Origin: Planctomycetota bacterium | GTDB lineage: Bacteria; Planctomycetota; Phycisphaerae; Phycisphaerales; Phycisphaeraceae | DNA length: 64,000 nucleotides | Direction of reading: 5' to 3' | Assembly: GCA_021413865.1 (NCBI GenBank) | Contig: JAIOPN010000062.1 | Location: 1 to 64,000, forward strand | In this document: positions 17,888 through 26,292 of the stretch, piece by piece | Numbering within the stretch: the stretch's first letter is position 1 | Layout: the number at the start of each line of letters is the position of its first letter | Made by a program: the position numbers and the translations under genes | The notes under the pieces: model-generated | Told to the model about the DNA's origin: nothing | What the model saw: the letters and a program-made list of their open reading frames with translations, nothing else | Database searches by the model: none

Positions 17888-19462
17888 ATGGCCTCCCTAC
17901 TGAACTGGATGATCTTCGTCCCCTGCATCGGCGCGGTGCTCTGCCTCTTCTCGCCCAAGCAGGCCGCCAAGAGCGTCGCCCTCCTCACCGCCCTGGTCAC
18001 GCTGCTCCTGAGCGTGATCATCGCCGTGGACTACTACACCGTCCAGGGCGCGTCGGGCGTGCAATACGTCACCGCCGTTTCCTGGATCAGCTCGATCAAC
18101 GCCGAGTACCGCACCGGCGTGGACGGCCTGTCGCTCCCGCTGGTCCTGCTGACCACCAGCCTCTCGGTCCTGGTCGTGCTGGCGAGCTGGAACATCGAGA
18201 AGGCCACCGGCGCGTTCATGGCGCTCTACCTCTTCCTGATGTCCGGCATGCTGGGCGTCTTCCTCTCGCTGGACATGTTCCTCTTCTACGTCTTCTTCGA
18301 GATCTCGCTGCTGCCCATGTATTTCCTGATCGGCATCTGGGGCGGGCCGCGGAAGGAATACGCGGCGATCAAGTTCTTCCTCTACACCCTGGCTGGTTCG
18401 ATCTGCCTGCTGATCGTCATGCTCGGCCTCTACTTCATCACCCCCAAGGCCGGGCTCAACCTGCCCAACGCGGGCAACACCTGGGACATGATGGTGCTCC
18501 AGAGCCTGCCGGTGCGGATGCTCTTCGCCAACGGCGGCGAGTACTGGGGCTTCGCCCAGGCCGCGTTCTGGCTGACGATGATCGCTTTCCTCATCAAGCT
18601 CCCGGCCGTGCCGTTCCACACCTGGCTGCCCGACGCCCATGTCGAGGCCCCCACCCCGATCTCCATGATCCTGGCGGGCGTGCTCCTGAAAATGGGCGGC
18701 TACGCGATGATGCGGATCACGTACCCATTCTTCCCCGCCGCCGCGCAGGAGTTCTGGGTGTACGTCGCCGTGCTGGGCGTCATCGCCATCATCTATGGCG
18801 CGCTCTGCGCCATGGCGCAGACGGACTGGAAGAAACTCGTCGCCTACTCCTCGGTCAGCCACATGGGCTACGTCACGCTCGGCCTGGCGACGCTCACCCG
18901 CGTCGGCTTCGACGGGGCGTACTACCAGATGATCGGCCACGGCATTACGTCGGCGCTCATGTTCTTCCTCGTCGGCGTCGTCTATGAACGCGCCCACCAC
19001 CGCGAGATCAACCGCCTGGGCGGCATCTGGCTCAAGTTCCCCGGCTACGGCGGGTGGTCGCTCCTGGGCTTCTTCGCCGGCATGGGCCTGCCCGGCCTCT
19101 GCGGCTTCATCGGCGAGATCATGGTCCTGCTCTCCGCCTTCCAGGCCGCGGGCAATGTCAACCTCATCGGCGCCGCCGGCGCACGCTCCGCCGCCGACGT
19201 CCAGTGCTGGTCCTACACCCTGGGCGTCATCGCCGCCGCGGGCGTCGTCCTGACCGCCGGCTACATCCTCTGGATGTTCCAGCGCGTGTACATGGGCGTC
19301 GAGAAGCCCGAATACTCCCACTACGCCCCGATCAACGCCCGCGAATACGTCATCATGACCGCCCTGGGCCTGGGCGCGGTCGTCTTCGGCATCCTCCCCT
19401 ACCTTGTGTTCGACCTCACCACGCCGACCTTCAACAGCCTCCTCTCCATCCTGGGAAGCTGA
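17888..19462 (+). CDS. nuoM: NADH-quinone oxidoreductase subunit M
   Basis: 524 residues and about 14 membrane helices. NuoM signatures are VFFEISLLPMYFLIGIWGG with the key glutamate, KLPAVPFHTWLPDAHVEAPT, and DWKKLVAYSSVSHMGYVTLG. It forms the middle antiporter-like proton channel. The ATG at 17888 has AGGAGTTGG about ten bases upstream. It is followed by nuoN after 39 bases. Confidence 0.96.
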   Translation: MASLLNWMIFVPCIGAVLCLFSPKQAAKSVALLTALVTLLLSVIIAVDYYTVQGASGVQYVTAVSWISSINAEYRTGVDGLSLPLVLLTTSLSVLVVLASWNIEKATGAFMALYLFLMSGMLGVFLSLDMFLFYVFFEISLLPMYFLIGIWGGPRKEYAAIKFFLYTLAGSICLLIVMLGLYFITPKAGLNLPNAGNTWDMMVLQSLPVRMLFANGGEYWGFAQAAFWLTMIAFLIKLPAVPFHTWLPDAHVEAPTPISMILAGVLLKMGGYAMMRITYPFFPAAAQEFWVYVAVLGVIAIIYGALCAMAQTDWKKLVAYSSVSHMGYVTLGLATLTRVGFDGAYYQMIGHGITSALMFFLVGVVYERAHHREINRLGGIWLKFPGYGGWSLLGFFAGMGLPGLCGFIGEIMVLLSAFQAAGNVNLIGAAGARSAADVQCWSYTLGVIAAAGVVLTAGYILWMFQRVYMGVEKPEYSHYAPINAREYVIMTALGLGAVVFGILPYLVFDLTTPTFNSLLSILGS

Positions 19463-19501
19463 GTTCTTCCACGCACCCGCACCAACCGCATCGAGGACCT
19501 T

Positions 19502-21115
19502 GTGACTCCAACGATTCCATCCTGGGATACCCTCCGCCTGGTGATGCCCGAGATCTGGCTCGTGCTGGGCATGTGCGCGGTCATCCTCGTCCCCTTCCTT
19601 AAACGCACCAGCGTGGCGCTGCCCACCGGCGCGGCGCTGGCCGCCCTCTTCTTCGCCCTGGCGGCGACGACCTATACCCTCGTCGGCGACAGCGGCGGGA
19701 CAGCCGTGCTCGGCACGCTCACCATCGACCCCTTCAGCCAGTTCGTGAAGCTCATCGTCATCCTCTTTGCCATCCTCGTCATCGCGCAGTGGATCATCAC
19801 CACGCGCGGCCAAACCGCCGCCGGCGACACGCCCGACTTCCTCTGCCTGCTCCTGGGTGCGGCCCTGGGCATGTCGCTCATGTCCTCGGCCAGCAACCTG
19901 CTCATGATCTTCGTGGCGATGGAGTCGGCCTCCTACCCCAGCTACGCCCTGGCCGGCTTCCGCAAACGCCACCGCATCGGCACCGAAGGCTCGCTCAAGT
20001 ACGTCGTCTTCGGCTCCGCCGCCAGCGCGATCATGGTTTACGGCATGTCGCTGGTGTACGGCATGACCGGCACGCTCAACCTCTCCGACATCGCCTCGCA
20101 GATCGCCGGCCTGAGCCACACCTCCTCCGCCGTCACCGGCACCACGCCCGCCCTGGCCGCCATCGGCCTGCTGCTGATCTTCGCCGGCGTCGCCTTCAAG
20201 CTCTCCGCCGTGCCCATGCACTTCTGGTGCCCCGATGTCTTCCAGGGCGCGCCTTTTGAAGTCACCACGTTCCTCTCCGTCGCCTCCAAAGGCGCGGCCG
20301 TCGCCCTGCTCGTCCGCCTCCTCTTCACCCTGGGCGCCGCCTCCCCCGTCAATAGCGGGCTCTTCACGGGCGTGGGCGTCGGCGTCGCCATTCTCGGCGC
20401 GGCGACCGCCACCTGGGGCAACCTCGTCGCCCTGCACCAGACCAACATCAAACGCCTCCTCGCCTACTCCTCCATCAGCCACGCGGGCTACATGATCATG
20501 GCCTGCTCCCTGATCGCGCTCGCCCCCAACACCGCCACGGCCCACACCGCCATCACCGCCGTCCTCTTCTACCTGGTCGTTTACATGTTCATGAACCTGG
20601 GCGCCTTCACCGTCGGCGCCGCCATCGCCGCCCAGCAGAACACCGAGGACATCCGCGAGTATGCGGGCATGTCCAAACGCTCGCCCATCCTCGCGGCGCT
20701 GATGACGGTCTTCCTGCTGAGCCTGTTCGGCATGCCGGGGCTGGGCGGGTTCATGGGCAAGGTCTTCCTGATGCAGGCCATGTCCGACGCGGGCCCCGCC
20801 GGCTTCGTGCTCATCGCCGTCCTGCTCATCAACACGCTGCTGAGCCTGGCGTACTACGTCAAGCCGGCGTACTACATGTACTTCACCGCCGACAAGGAAT
20901 CGCGCCCGACCATCTTCCCCTCCCCCGCCGCCCTGCTCATGCTCTTCGTCTGCGCCGCCGCGCTCTTCTGGACCGGCCTGCTGGCGAACAAGGCCAACAG
21001 CTTCGCCGGCGCCCACGCCGTCCTGATGCAGCCCGCCAACGCCGCCGCCGCCGCGCCGACGCTCATCAACGGCCTCCCCACCGTCGCCGTCCCGATCGTT
21101 GACCGACACGACTGA
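19502..21115 (+). CDS. nuoN: NADH-quinone oxidoreductase subunit N
   Basis: 537 residues from a GTG start. NuoN signatures are FVAMESASYPSYALAGFRK, the lysine-bearing FKLSAVPMHFWCPDVFQGAP, and NIKRLLAYSSISHAGYMIM. It is the third antiporter-like proton channel of complex I. An Ala-rich C-terminal segment (about 510-530) is slightly long for the family. The next gene starts 15 bases after its stop and is probably in the same transcript. Confidence 0.95.
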   Translation: MTPTIPSWDTLRLVMPEIWLVLGMCAVILVPFLKRTSVALPTGAALAALFFALAATTYTLVGDSGGTAVLGTLTIDPFSQFVKLIVILFAILVIAQWIITTRGQTAAGDTPDFLCLLLGAALGMSLMSSASNLLMIFVAMESASYPSYALAGFRKRHRIGTEGSLKYVVFGSAASAIMVYGMSLVYGMTGTLNLSDIASQIAGLSHTSSAVTGTTPALAAIGLLLIFAGVAFKLSAVPMHFWCPDVFQGAPFEVTTFLSVASKGAAVALLVRLLFTLGAASPVNSGLFTGVGVGVAILGAATATWGNLVALHQTNIKRLLAYSSISHAGYMIMACSLIALAPNTATAHTAITAVLFYLVVYMFMNLGAFTVGAAIAAQQNTEDIREYAGMSKRSPILAALMTVFLLSLFGMPGLGGFMGKVFLMQAMSDAGPAGFVLIAVLLINTLLSLAYYVKPAYYMYFTADKESRPTIFPSPAALLMLFVCAAALFWTGLLANKANSFAGAHAVLMQPANAAAAAPTLINGLPTVAVPIVDRHD

Positions 21116-21130
21116 CCGCAAGGAGTTGCC

Positions 21131-21595
21131 GTGAACGCCCAGGCCCTCGCCGACGAGCTCAACGTCCTGCTCACCACCGAGACGCGCAGCCTCGTGCGCC
21201 ACCTCAATGAGGCCCGCCCCTACCTCACCCCCCGCACTTTCCCCATCTGGAAGAAGATCGAGGGGATGATGCACGACAACGACATCCACGCGGCACACCT
21301 CAACACCCTGCTCGAAGGCGTCCGCATCACCCCCAGGCCGGTCTCCTACAACTCCGAGGTCGCCTCCTACCACTTCCTCACGCTCGATTCCCTGATCCCC
21401 CTGCTGATCGAGGAGAAGCAGAGCCAGGTCGCCGCTTATCAACGCGCCCTCGAGCACGCCTCCGCCAGCCCCGCCGACCCCGACCTGTGCGACGAGCTCT
21501 CCCACCTGCTCACCGAGGTGCGTGGCCACCTCGACGTCCTCGAGGGCGTCCGTCGCGACCTGCCCGAAGGCTCGCCCATCGCCGGCCGCCACTAA
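21131..21595 (+). CDS. Small all-helical protein, possibly ferritin-like, co-transcribed with nuoN
   Basis: 154 residues starting at GTG with AAGGAG upstream. The sequence is predicted to be entirely helical. Regularly spaced acidic and histidine residues (E17, H53, H56, IEEK near 96, RGHLDVLE near 137) resemble the metal-binding helices of ferritin-like or hemerythrin-like bundles. I cannot assign a named family. It starts 15 bases after nuoN, so it is probably made with complex I; a role in redox or iron handling is speculation. Confidence 0.5.
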   Translation: MNAQALADELNVLLTTETRSLVRHLNEARPYLTPRTFPIWKKIEGMMHDNDIHAAHLNTLLEGVRITPRPVSYNSEVASYHFLTLDSLIPLLIEEKQSQVAAYQRALEHASASPADPDLCDELSHLLTEVRGHLDVLEGVRRDLPEGSPIAGRH

Positions 21596-21677
21596 AACCT
21601 CTCCCCACCACCGCACGTATCCCCGGATCATCTAAAGTAGTTCTCCCCGCACCACCACACACACCACGAGGTTGATC

Positions 21678-22691
21678 ATGACTATCAAGGTCGGTTTCAT
21701 CGGCGTCGGCGGCATGGGCATGGGCCAGGCCCACGCTTTCGCCAAGGTCTCCTCCGCCACCGTCGCCGCCGCCTCGGACCTCTCCGAGAAATCCCTGGCG
21801 AACTTCGCCAAGGCGTTCCCCAAGGCCAAGACCTACAAGACCCACGCCGACCTGCTGGCGGACAAGACGATCGACGCCGTCGTCGTCTGCACCCCCACGC
21901 TCCTGCACAAGGACGTCTGCATCGACGCGATGAAGTCCGGCCGGGCCGTGCTCACCGAGAAGCCCATGGCCCGCACCGTCGCCGACTGCCAGCGCATGAT
22001 CGAGGCCTCCGAAAAGACCGGCAAGCTCCTCATGGTCGCCCACTGCCGCCGCTTCGACACCGACTGGGGCTGCTGGGGCAAGATCGTCAAGTCCGGCGCC
22101 GTCGGCACACCCGCCATCTTCCGCAACGTCAGCGCCGGCAACTTCCTGCTCTACTCCCAGTCCTCCTGGTTCCTCGACGACAAGCTCGGCGGCGGCCCGC
22201 TCATCGACGGCGCGGTCCACAACTACGACTTCGGCGTCCACGTCTTCGGCGAGCCCGACTCCGTCGTCGCCTCCTCCATCAAGCTCAAGCCCAGCGTCAC
22301 CGCAGTCGATACCGGCACCGCCGTCGTCCGCTTCAAGTCCGGCGACCAGCTTATGGTGAGCTGGTCTTGGGCCGTCAACGGCCAGAACGCCATCGACGTG
22401 CTCGGCCCCAAGGGCTCCATCACCTGGGGCCCCGGCGACCTGGCGACACCCGAGCTGGACGTGAAGAACTTCGGCTACTACCGCTGGGTCGATCCCATGA
22501 ACAAGAAGAAGAAGCTCTACAAGTTCAAGCGCACCGACATGTACGTCACCCAGGCCAAGCACTTCATCGACTGCATCAACGGCAAGACCAAGTGCCTCAC
22601 GCCCGGCACGGAGGCCATCAAGGCCGTCGCCATCGCCGAGGCCATCCTGAAGGCAAGCCCGTCGGGCAAGGCGTTGAAGGTCTCGTGGTAA
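21678..22691 (+). CDS. Gfo/Idh/MocA-family NAD(P)-dependent oxidoreductase (1)
   Basis: 337 residues. The ATG at 21678 was preferred over an in-frame TTG two codons earlier because of the GAGG just upstream. The N-terminal Rossmann fold begins IKVGFIGVGGMGMGQAH, and the family motif TEKPMA occurs at about residue 93. The C-terminal half is the alpha/beta substrate domain with GGGPLIDGAVHNYDFGVHVF, whose D and H are the likely catalytic residues. These enzymes oxidise or reduce sugars, inositols or sugar acids in the cytoplasm. It is followed by palindrome copy B and a TIM-barrel sugar isomerase-type gene, suggesting a joint catabolic role (inference). Confidence 0.88.
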   Translation: MTIKVGFIGVGGMGMGQAHAFAKVSSATVAAASDLSEKSLANFAKAFPKAKTYKTHADLLADKTIDAVVVCTPTLLHKDVCIDAMKSGRAVLTEKPMARTVADCQRMIEASEKTGKLLMVAHCRRFDTDWGCWGKIVKSGAVGTPAIFRNVSAGNFLLYSQSSWFLDDKLGGGPLIDGAVHNYDFGVHVFGEPDSVVASSIKLKPSVTAVDTGTAVVRFKSGDQLMVSWSWAVNGQNAIDVLGPKGSITWGPGDLATPELDVKNFGYYRWVDPMNKKKKLYKFKRTDMYVTQAKHFIDCINGKTKCLTPGTEAIKAVAIAEAILKASPSGKALKVSW

Positions 22692-22696
22692 TTTTT

Positions 22697-22834
22697 CCCC
22701 CTCTCCCCCCGGGAGAGGGCAGGGGTGATGGGACCACCGGCCGGATGGGTCATACGATCACGCGGGACCCAACCGGCCGTTGATCCCCTCACCCGTCGGC
22801 GAGGACGCCGCCACCTTCTCCCGGAGGGAGAGGG
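22697..22834. repeat. Dispersed nested palindrome, copy B
   Basis: Outer arms are CCCTCTCCCCCCGGGAGAGG on the left and CTTCTCCCGGAGGGAGAGGG on the right. Inner arms are GGTGATGGGACC and TGATCCCCTCACC, and the innermost pair is CGGCCGGATGGGTC and GACCCAACCGGCCG. The organisation is the same as in copies C and D. It lies between two same-strand genes, so it may attenuate or process the transcript. Confidence 0.85.
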
Positions 22835-22873
22835 ATCAGAATCGCCGCAACCTCAAAACAAAGAGAGGCCCCC

Positions 22874-23665
22874 ATGCAGGTCGGCATCACCCAGTGCGCC
22901 ATGTGGAACTCCAAGCTCGACGAGTTCCTCCCCGAGATCGGCAAGGCGGGCTACGAGGTCGTGGAGCTGATCCTCCGCCCCGAGGGCGAGCTGACCACGC
23001 AGACACCGCAGGCCGGACTCGACGCCATCCGCAAGAAGGCCGAGTCGCACGGCGTGCGCATCTTCTCCCTAGCCCTGCTCCACCTCACGAAGAACCCCAT
23101 CGAGGGGGGCGACGACCGCAAGAAGTCCGTCGAGGAGATCCGCGCCGGCCTCCGCACCGCCAAGGCTATCGGCGCGACCTCCACGCTCATCACGCTCGGC
23201 CGGCTCCGCCCCGACCTCTGCTACGACGAGGCCTACCGCAACGCCGTCCTTTCCCTCAAGGAGGCCGGCGCCACCGCAAAGGAGCTGGGCGTCGAGCTCA
23301 ACGTCGAGTTCGTCTGGAACGGCTTCCTCTTCAGCCCCATGGAGATGAAACGGTTCCTCGAAGAAATCGGCAGCCCTGCCGTCGGTTTTTATTTCGACCC
23401 GGGCAATATGGCCGTCTTCCAGTACCCCGAGCACTGGCTCCGCATCTTGGGCAAGCTCACCCGTAAGGTCCACTTCAAGGACTGGAAGGGCAACGCCCTG
23501 AGCGGCGGGTGGACCGGCTTGCTCGAGGGCGCGGTCGATTTCCCCGCCCTGATGCGAGAGCTCCGCGCCATCGGCTACGACGGCCCGCTGGTCAGCGAGG
23601 TCGAGACCAACCTCGCCCCGCTCGACAAGACCGCCGCCGCGATCCGCAAGATCATGACGATGTAA
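22874..23665 (+). CDS. TIM-barrel sugar isomerase/epimerase (AP-endonuclease-2-like fold)
   Basis: 263 residues with AGAGAGG upstream. The pattern fits the xylose-isomerase-like TIM-barrel family: an N-terminal strand QVGITQCAMWN, EVVELILRPEGE, then metal-binding acidic residues in NVEFVWNGF, FYFDPGNMA, HFKDWKGN and VSEVETN. Such proteins epimerise or isomerise keto-sugars using a divalent metal. The substrate is unknown. It neighbours two Gfo/Idh/MocA genes, a common pairing in sugar-acid or inositol catabolism. Confidence 0.83.
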   Translation: MQVGITQCAMWNSKLDEFLPEIGKAGYEVVELILRPEGELTTQTPQAGLDAIRKKAESHGVRIFSLALLHLTKNPIEGGDDRKKSVEEIRAGLRTAKAIGATSTLITLGRLRPDLCYDEAYRNAVLSLKEAGATAKELGVELNVEFVWNGFLFSPMEMKRFLEEIGSPAVGFYFDPGNMAVFQYPEHWLRILGKLTRKVHFKDWKGNALSGGWTGLLEGAVDFPALMRELRAIGYDGPLVSEVETNLAPLDKTAAAIRKIMTM

Positions 23666-23686
23666 CCACGTGCCCCCTCCGCTCCC

Positions 23687-23723
23687 GATCGATATTCACC
23701 CGTCTGCCGTTTGAATATCGATC
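23687..23723. repeat. Inverted repeat GATCGATATTCA/TGAATATCGATC
   Basis: Perfect 12-bp arms flank a 13-base spacer, 21 bases after the stop of the isomerase gene and 72 bases before the RidA start. There is no T-run. It could be a terminator-like hairpin or an operator for the downstream gene; the AT-rich arms stand out against the local base composition. Confidence 0.55.
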
Positions 23724-23795
23724 CCGTCGCTTGATTAATATGGATTCCTGATGCCCCGATTCCGGGCCGGGAACACCACGCACAAGGATCCTCCC

Positions 23796-24188
23796 ATGCC
23801 CACCCGCAAGATCAAGGTTGACCACCCCGACCGCCGCGTCTCCACCGGCGCCTACTCCGACGGCGTGGTCATCGACGGCTGGATGTACGTCAGCGGCCAG
23901 GCCTCCCTCGACCTGGCGACCGGCAAAGTCCTGGGCGACACGATCGAGGAGCAGACGCGGATCACCCTTGAAAACGTCGAGAAAATCCTCAAGGCTGGCG
24001 GCTGCACCCGCGACGACGTGGTCAAGTGCACCGTCCACCTCACGGACGTGAGCGAGTTCCCCCGTTACAACGCGGTGTACTCCGCGTTTTTCTCCGGCGT
24101 GCGCCCGGCACGCACGACGGTGCAATCCGTGCTGGGGCCGGGTATGAAAATCGAGATAGACGCGGTAGCAAGATTATCAAACCCCTGA
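23796..24188 (+). CDS. RidA/YjgF-family enamine/imine deaminase
   Basis: 130 residues, starting MPTRKIKVDH with AAGGAT upstream. Typical elements are YVSGQASLDLATG, IEEQTRITLENVEKIL and the active-site block RPARTTVQSVLGPG...IEIDAVA, with the conserved arginine that binds the substrate carboxylate and the late glutamate. RidA proteins hydrolyse reactive 2-aminoacrylate or related imines. A catabolic relative acting on a sugar- or amino-acid-derived imine is equally possible given the neighbours. Confidence 0.87.
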   Translation: MPTRKIKVDHPDRRVSTGAYSDGVVIDGWMYVSGQASLDLATGKVLGDTIEEQTRITLENVEKILKAGGCTRDDVVKCTVHLTDVSEFPRYNAVYSAFFSGVRPARTTVQSVLGPGMKIEIDAVARLSNP

Positions 24189-24224
24189 ATCACGGGGCAC
24201 TCCTATCAAAAACACTCTCGCAAG

Positions 24225-24254
24225 TTGACAGCATGATAGGATTCCAACTAGCAT
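24225..24254 (+). promoter_or_regulatory. Sigma-70-type promoter for the AT-hook gene
   Basis: A perfect TTGACA (24225-24230) and TAGCAT (24249-24254) are 18 bases apart. The start point would be near 24261, giving a leader of about 70 bases with AAGGAG ahead of the ATG at 24330. Confidence 0.6.
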
Positions 24255-24329
24255 GCCCTGCTCAACGTTCCGGTGGGAGCGTGTTTGGGTTTCCCATCTA
24301 TATTTCCGGACTAGCCAAGGAGCGCCACG

Positions 24330-24749
24330 ATGCCTCGGATGAAGATCGCCGACCACCTGAATCACCTGATCAGCAAGCTGCGTGCGGAATACACGGAGCT
24401 CACCGGCCGTCTGGGTGAACTCGAAGAGACCTTCAGCAAACTCGGCATCACCTCCGCGGGTGGCAAGACCGCCGCGCGTCGCGGCCGTCCCCCCAAGGCC
24501 GCCAAGGCCTCGGCCGGCAAGCCCGGCCGCCGTCGCAAGCGCGGTACGTTCTCCAAGAGCGGCGAGGAGTCCGTGGTGGACTTCGTCAAGAAGCACGGCA
24601 AGCCCAACGCCGCCGAAGTGAACAAGCACTGGTCCGGCGAGGGCCGCGGCGGCAAGGCCGACAACGCCCTGGGCCGCATGGTCAAGGCCGGCAAGCTCAA
24701 GCGCGTCAAGGTCAAGGGCGAGCGCGGCGCCCGCTACGTCGCCGCCTGA
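24330..24749 (+). CDS. Basic DNA-binding protein with AT-hook
   Basis: 139 residues, rich in Lys, Arg, Ala and Gly. Residues 1-45 are a heptad-like helix (HLNHLISKLRAEYTELTGRL) likely to dimerise. Residues about 50-75 are a basic linker containing ARRGRPPKAAK, an AT-hook with the GRP core. Residues about 75-139 look like a small winged-helix domain (ESVVDFVKKHG...NALGRMVKAGKLKRV). It is probably a nucleoid-associated or regulatory DNA-binding protein. It has its own promoter and terminator, so it is a single-gene unit. Confidence 0.6.
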   Translation: MPRMKIADHLNHLISKLRAEYTELTGRLGELEETFSKLGITSAGGKTAARRGRPPKAAKASAGKPGRRRKRGTFSKSGEESVVDFVKKHGKPNAAEVNKHWSGEGRGGKADNALGRMVKAGKLKRVKVKGERGARYVAA

Positions 24750-24779
24750 TCGGGCGACGAATTCACGCATATAAAACAG

Positions 24780-24811
24780 GGGGCGATCCGCAACCGCGGG
24801 TCGCCCCTTTT
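24780..24811 (+). terminator. Rho-independent terminator of the AT-hook gene
   Basis: GGGGCGATCCGC pairs with GCGGGTCGCCCC across an AAC/C loop, with one internal mismatch, and is followed by TTTT. It lies 30 bases after the stop codon. Confidence 0.8.
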
Positions 24812-24819
24812 GCATGCGC

Positions 24820-24970
24820 GGTGACGGCCCCCTCTCCCTCCGGGAGAGGGCAGGGGTGAGGGGACCACCGGCCGGATGGGGTCGTACGATCACGCGAGAC
24901 CCAACCGGCCGTTGATCCCCTCACCCGTCGGCGAAGACGCCGCCACCCTCTCCCGGAGGGAGAGGGGCGA
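24820..24970. mobile_element. Dispersed nested palindrome, copy C, bracketed by a 16-bp direct repeat
   Basis: The palindrome core spans 24828-24966, with arms CCCTCTCCCTCCGGGAGAGG and CCCTCTCCCGGAGGGAGAGG and inner arms around CGGCCGGATGGGGTC and GACCCAACCGGCCG. Immediately outside, CCCCTTTTGCATGCGC occurs at 24804-24819 and again at 24971-24986. The first copy is the tail of the terminator. This is the layout of a target-site duplication, so the element may be a MITE or REP-type mobile unit. Confidence 0.75.
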
Positions 24971-25076
24971 CCCCTTTTGCATGCGCCGGGGTTCGGGTAT
25001 CTTTCACGGCCCGCCCACGCGGGAACCACACCGCCGGCCGCGCGGCCGACGCACCTCCGATGTGAAGGAGTCCTCC

Positions 25077-26279
25077 ATGCCCAACGGCAAAGTCAACGTC
25101 GCCCTGATCGGCTCGAAGTTCATGGGCCGCACGCACTCCAACGCCTACCTCAAGGTCGCCAAGTTCTTCGACCTCCCCCTCGAGCCGGTGATGCACACCA
25201 TCGCCGCCCGCGACGCGGAGGATCTCAAGAAGTTCGCCCCGCGCTGGGGCTGGCACCACTGGACCACCGACTGGCGTGAGGTCATCGACAACCCCGAGAT
25301 CGACCTGGTGGACGTGAGCACGCCCAACCACGTGCACAAGGAGCAGGCCATCGCCGCGCTGGAGGCGGGCAAGCACGTCGCCTGCGAGAAGCCGCTGGCG
25401 GGCACGCTCTCCGACGCGCGCGAGATGCTCGCCGCCGCCAAGAAGGCGAAGAAGCAGCAGACCTTCGTCTGGTACAACTACCGCCGCTGCCCCGCCGTCG
25501 CGCTGGCGCACCAGCTCGTGAAAGAGGGCCGCATCGGCCGCATCTACCACGTCCGCGCCGCCTACCTCCAGGACTGGGGCGGCCCCAGCACGCCGCTCTT
25601 CTGGCGCTTCCAGGGCAACCTCGCCGGCTCCGGCGCACACGGCGACATCAACGCCCACATCATCGACATGGCCCGATTCATCACCGGCGACGAGTTCAGC
25701 GAGGTCGTCGGCGCGATCGAAGAGACCTTCATCAAGGAACGCGAGATCCCCGGCTCCGACACCGCGGGCGGCGGGATCGTCGGCTCGGGCGGCAAGAAGG
25801 GCAAAAAACGCATGGGCAAGAGCACCGTCGACGACGCCGTGCTCTTCCTCGCCCGCTTCAAGCAGGGCGCCGTCGCCAGCTTCGAGGCCTCGCGGCTCTC
25901 CACCGGCGACAAGAACCACAACCGCATCGAGATCCACGGCGAGAAGGGCGCGATCCGCTTCATGTTCGAGCGGATGAACGAGCTGCAGTACTACGACGCC
26001 ACCCTCCCCGCCAAGGTGCAGGGCTGGACCAACATCAACGTCACCAGCGGCGGCGCCGGCCACCCCTACGCCGCGGCGTGGTGGCCCGACGCCCACATCA
26101 TTGGGTACGAGCACGGCTTCATTAACCAGGCGGCCGACATCATTAACATGCTCGGCGGCAAGAAGCCCGTTGTCCCCATGCCCGACTTCGCCGACGCCTA
26201 CGAGACCCAGCGAGTCCTCCACGCCGCGATCGAATCGGCGCGCCACCGCTGCCCGGTGAAACTCAGCGAGGTCAAGTAA
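25077..26279 (+). CDS. Gfo/Idh/MocA-family NAD(P)-dependent oxidoreductase (2)
   Basis: 400 residues. The ATG at 25077 was chosen because GAAGGAG is placed seven bases upstream. The N-terminal Rossmann fold reads VNVALIGSKFMGRTHSNAYL; the CEKPLAG motif lies at about residue 103; the catalytic-type region is GSGAHGDINAHIIDMARFITG. It is longer than protein 1 because of an insert at about residues 220-250 (GGGIVGSGGKKGKKR). The length and pattern resemble the subgroup of long Gfo/Idh/MocA proteins that act on larger glycosides. It converges on the BNR sialidase-type gene 13 bases away. Confidence 0.88.
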   Translation: MPNGKVNVALIGSKFMGRTHSNAYLKVAKFFDLPLEPVMHTIAARDAEDLKKFAPRWGWHHWTTDWREVIDNPEIDLVDVSTPNHVHKEQAIAALEAGKHVACEKPLAGTLSDAREMLAAAKKAKKQQTFVWYNYRRCPAVALAHQLVKEGRIGRIYHVRAAYLQDWGGPSTPLFWRFQGNLAGSGAHGDINAHIIDMARFITGDEFSEVVGAIEETFIKEREIPGSDTAGGGIVGSGGKKGKKRMGKSTVDDAVLFLARFKQGAVASFEASRLSTGDKNHNRIEIHGEKGAIRFMFERMNELQYYDATLPAKVQGWTNINVTSGGAGHPYAAAWWPDAHIIGYEHGFINQAADIINMLGGKKPVVPMPDFADAYETQRVLHAAIESARHRCPVKLSEVK

Positions 26280-26292
26280 ACATCGCCCCCGC

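Noticed and set aside
17897-21631. A 1244-codon open frame on the minus strand across nuoM and nuoN
   Set aside because: It lies antisense to well-conserved complex I genes. Its composition (Gly/Glu/Asp/Val/His-rich, with no domain) is what GC-rich third positions produce when read backwards.
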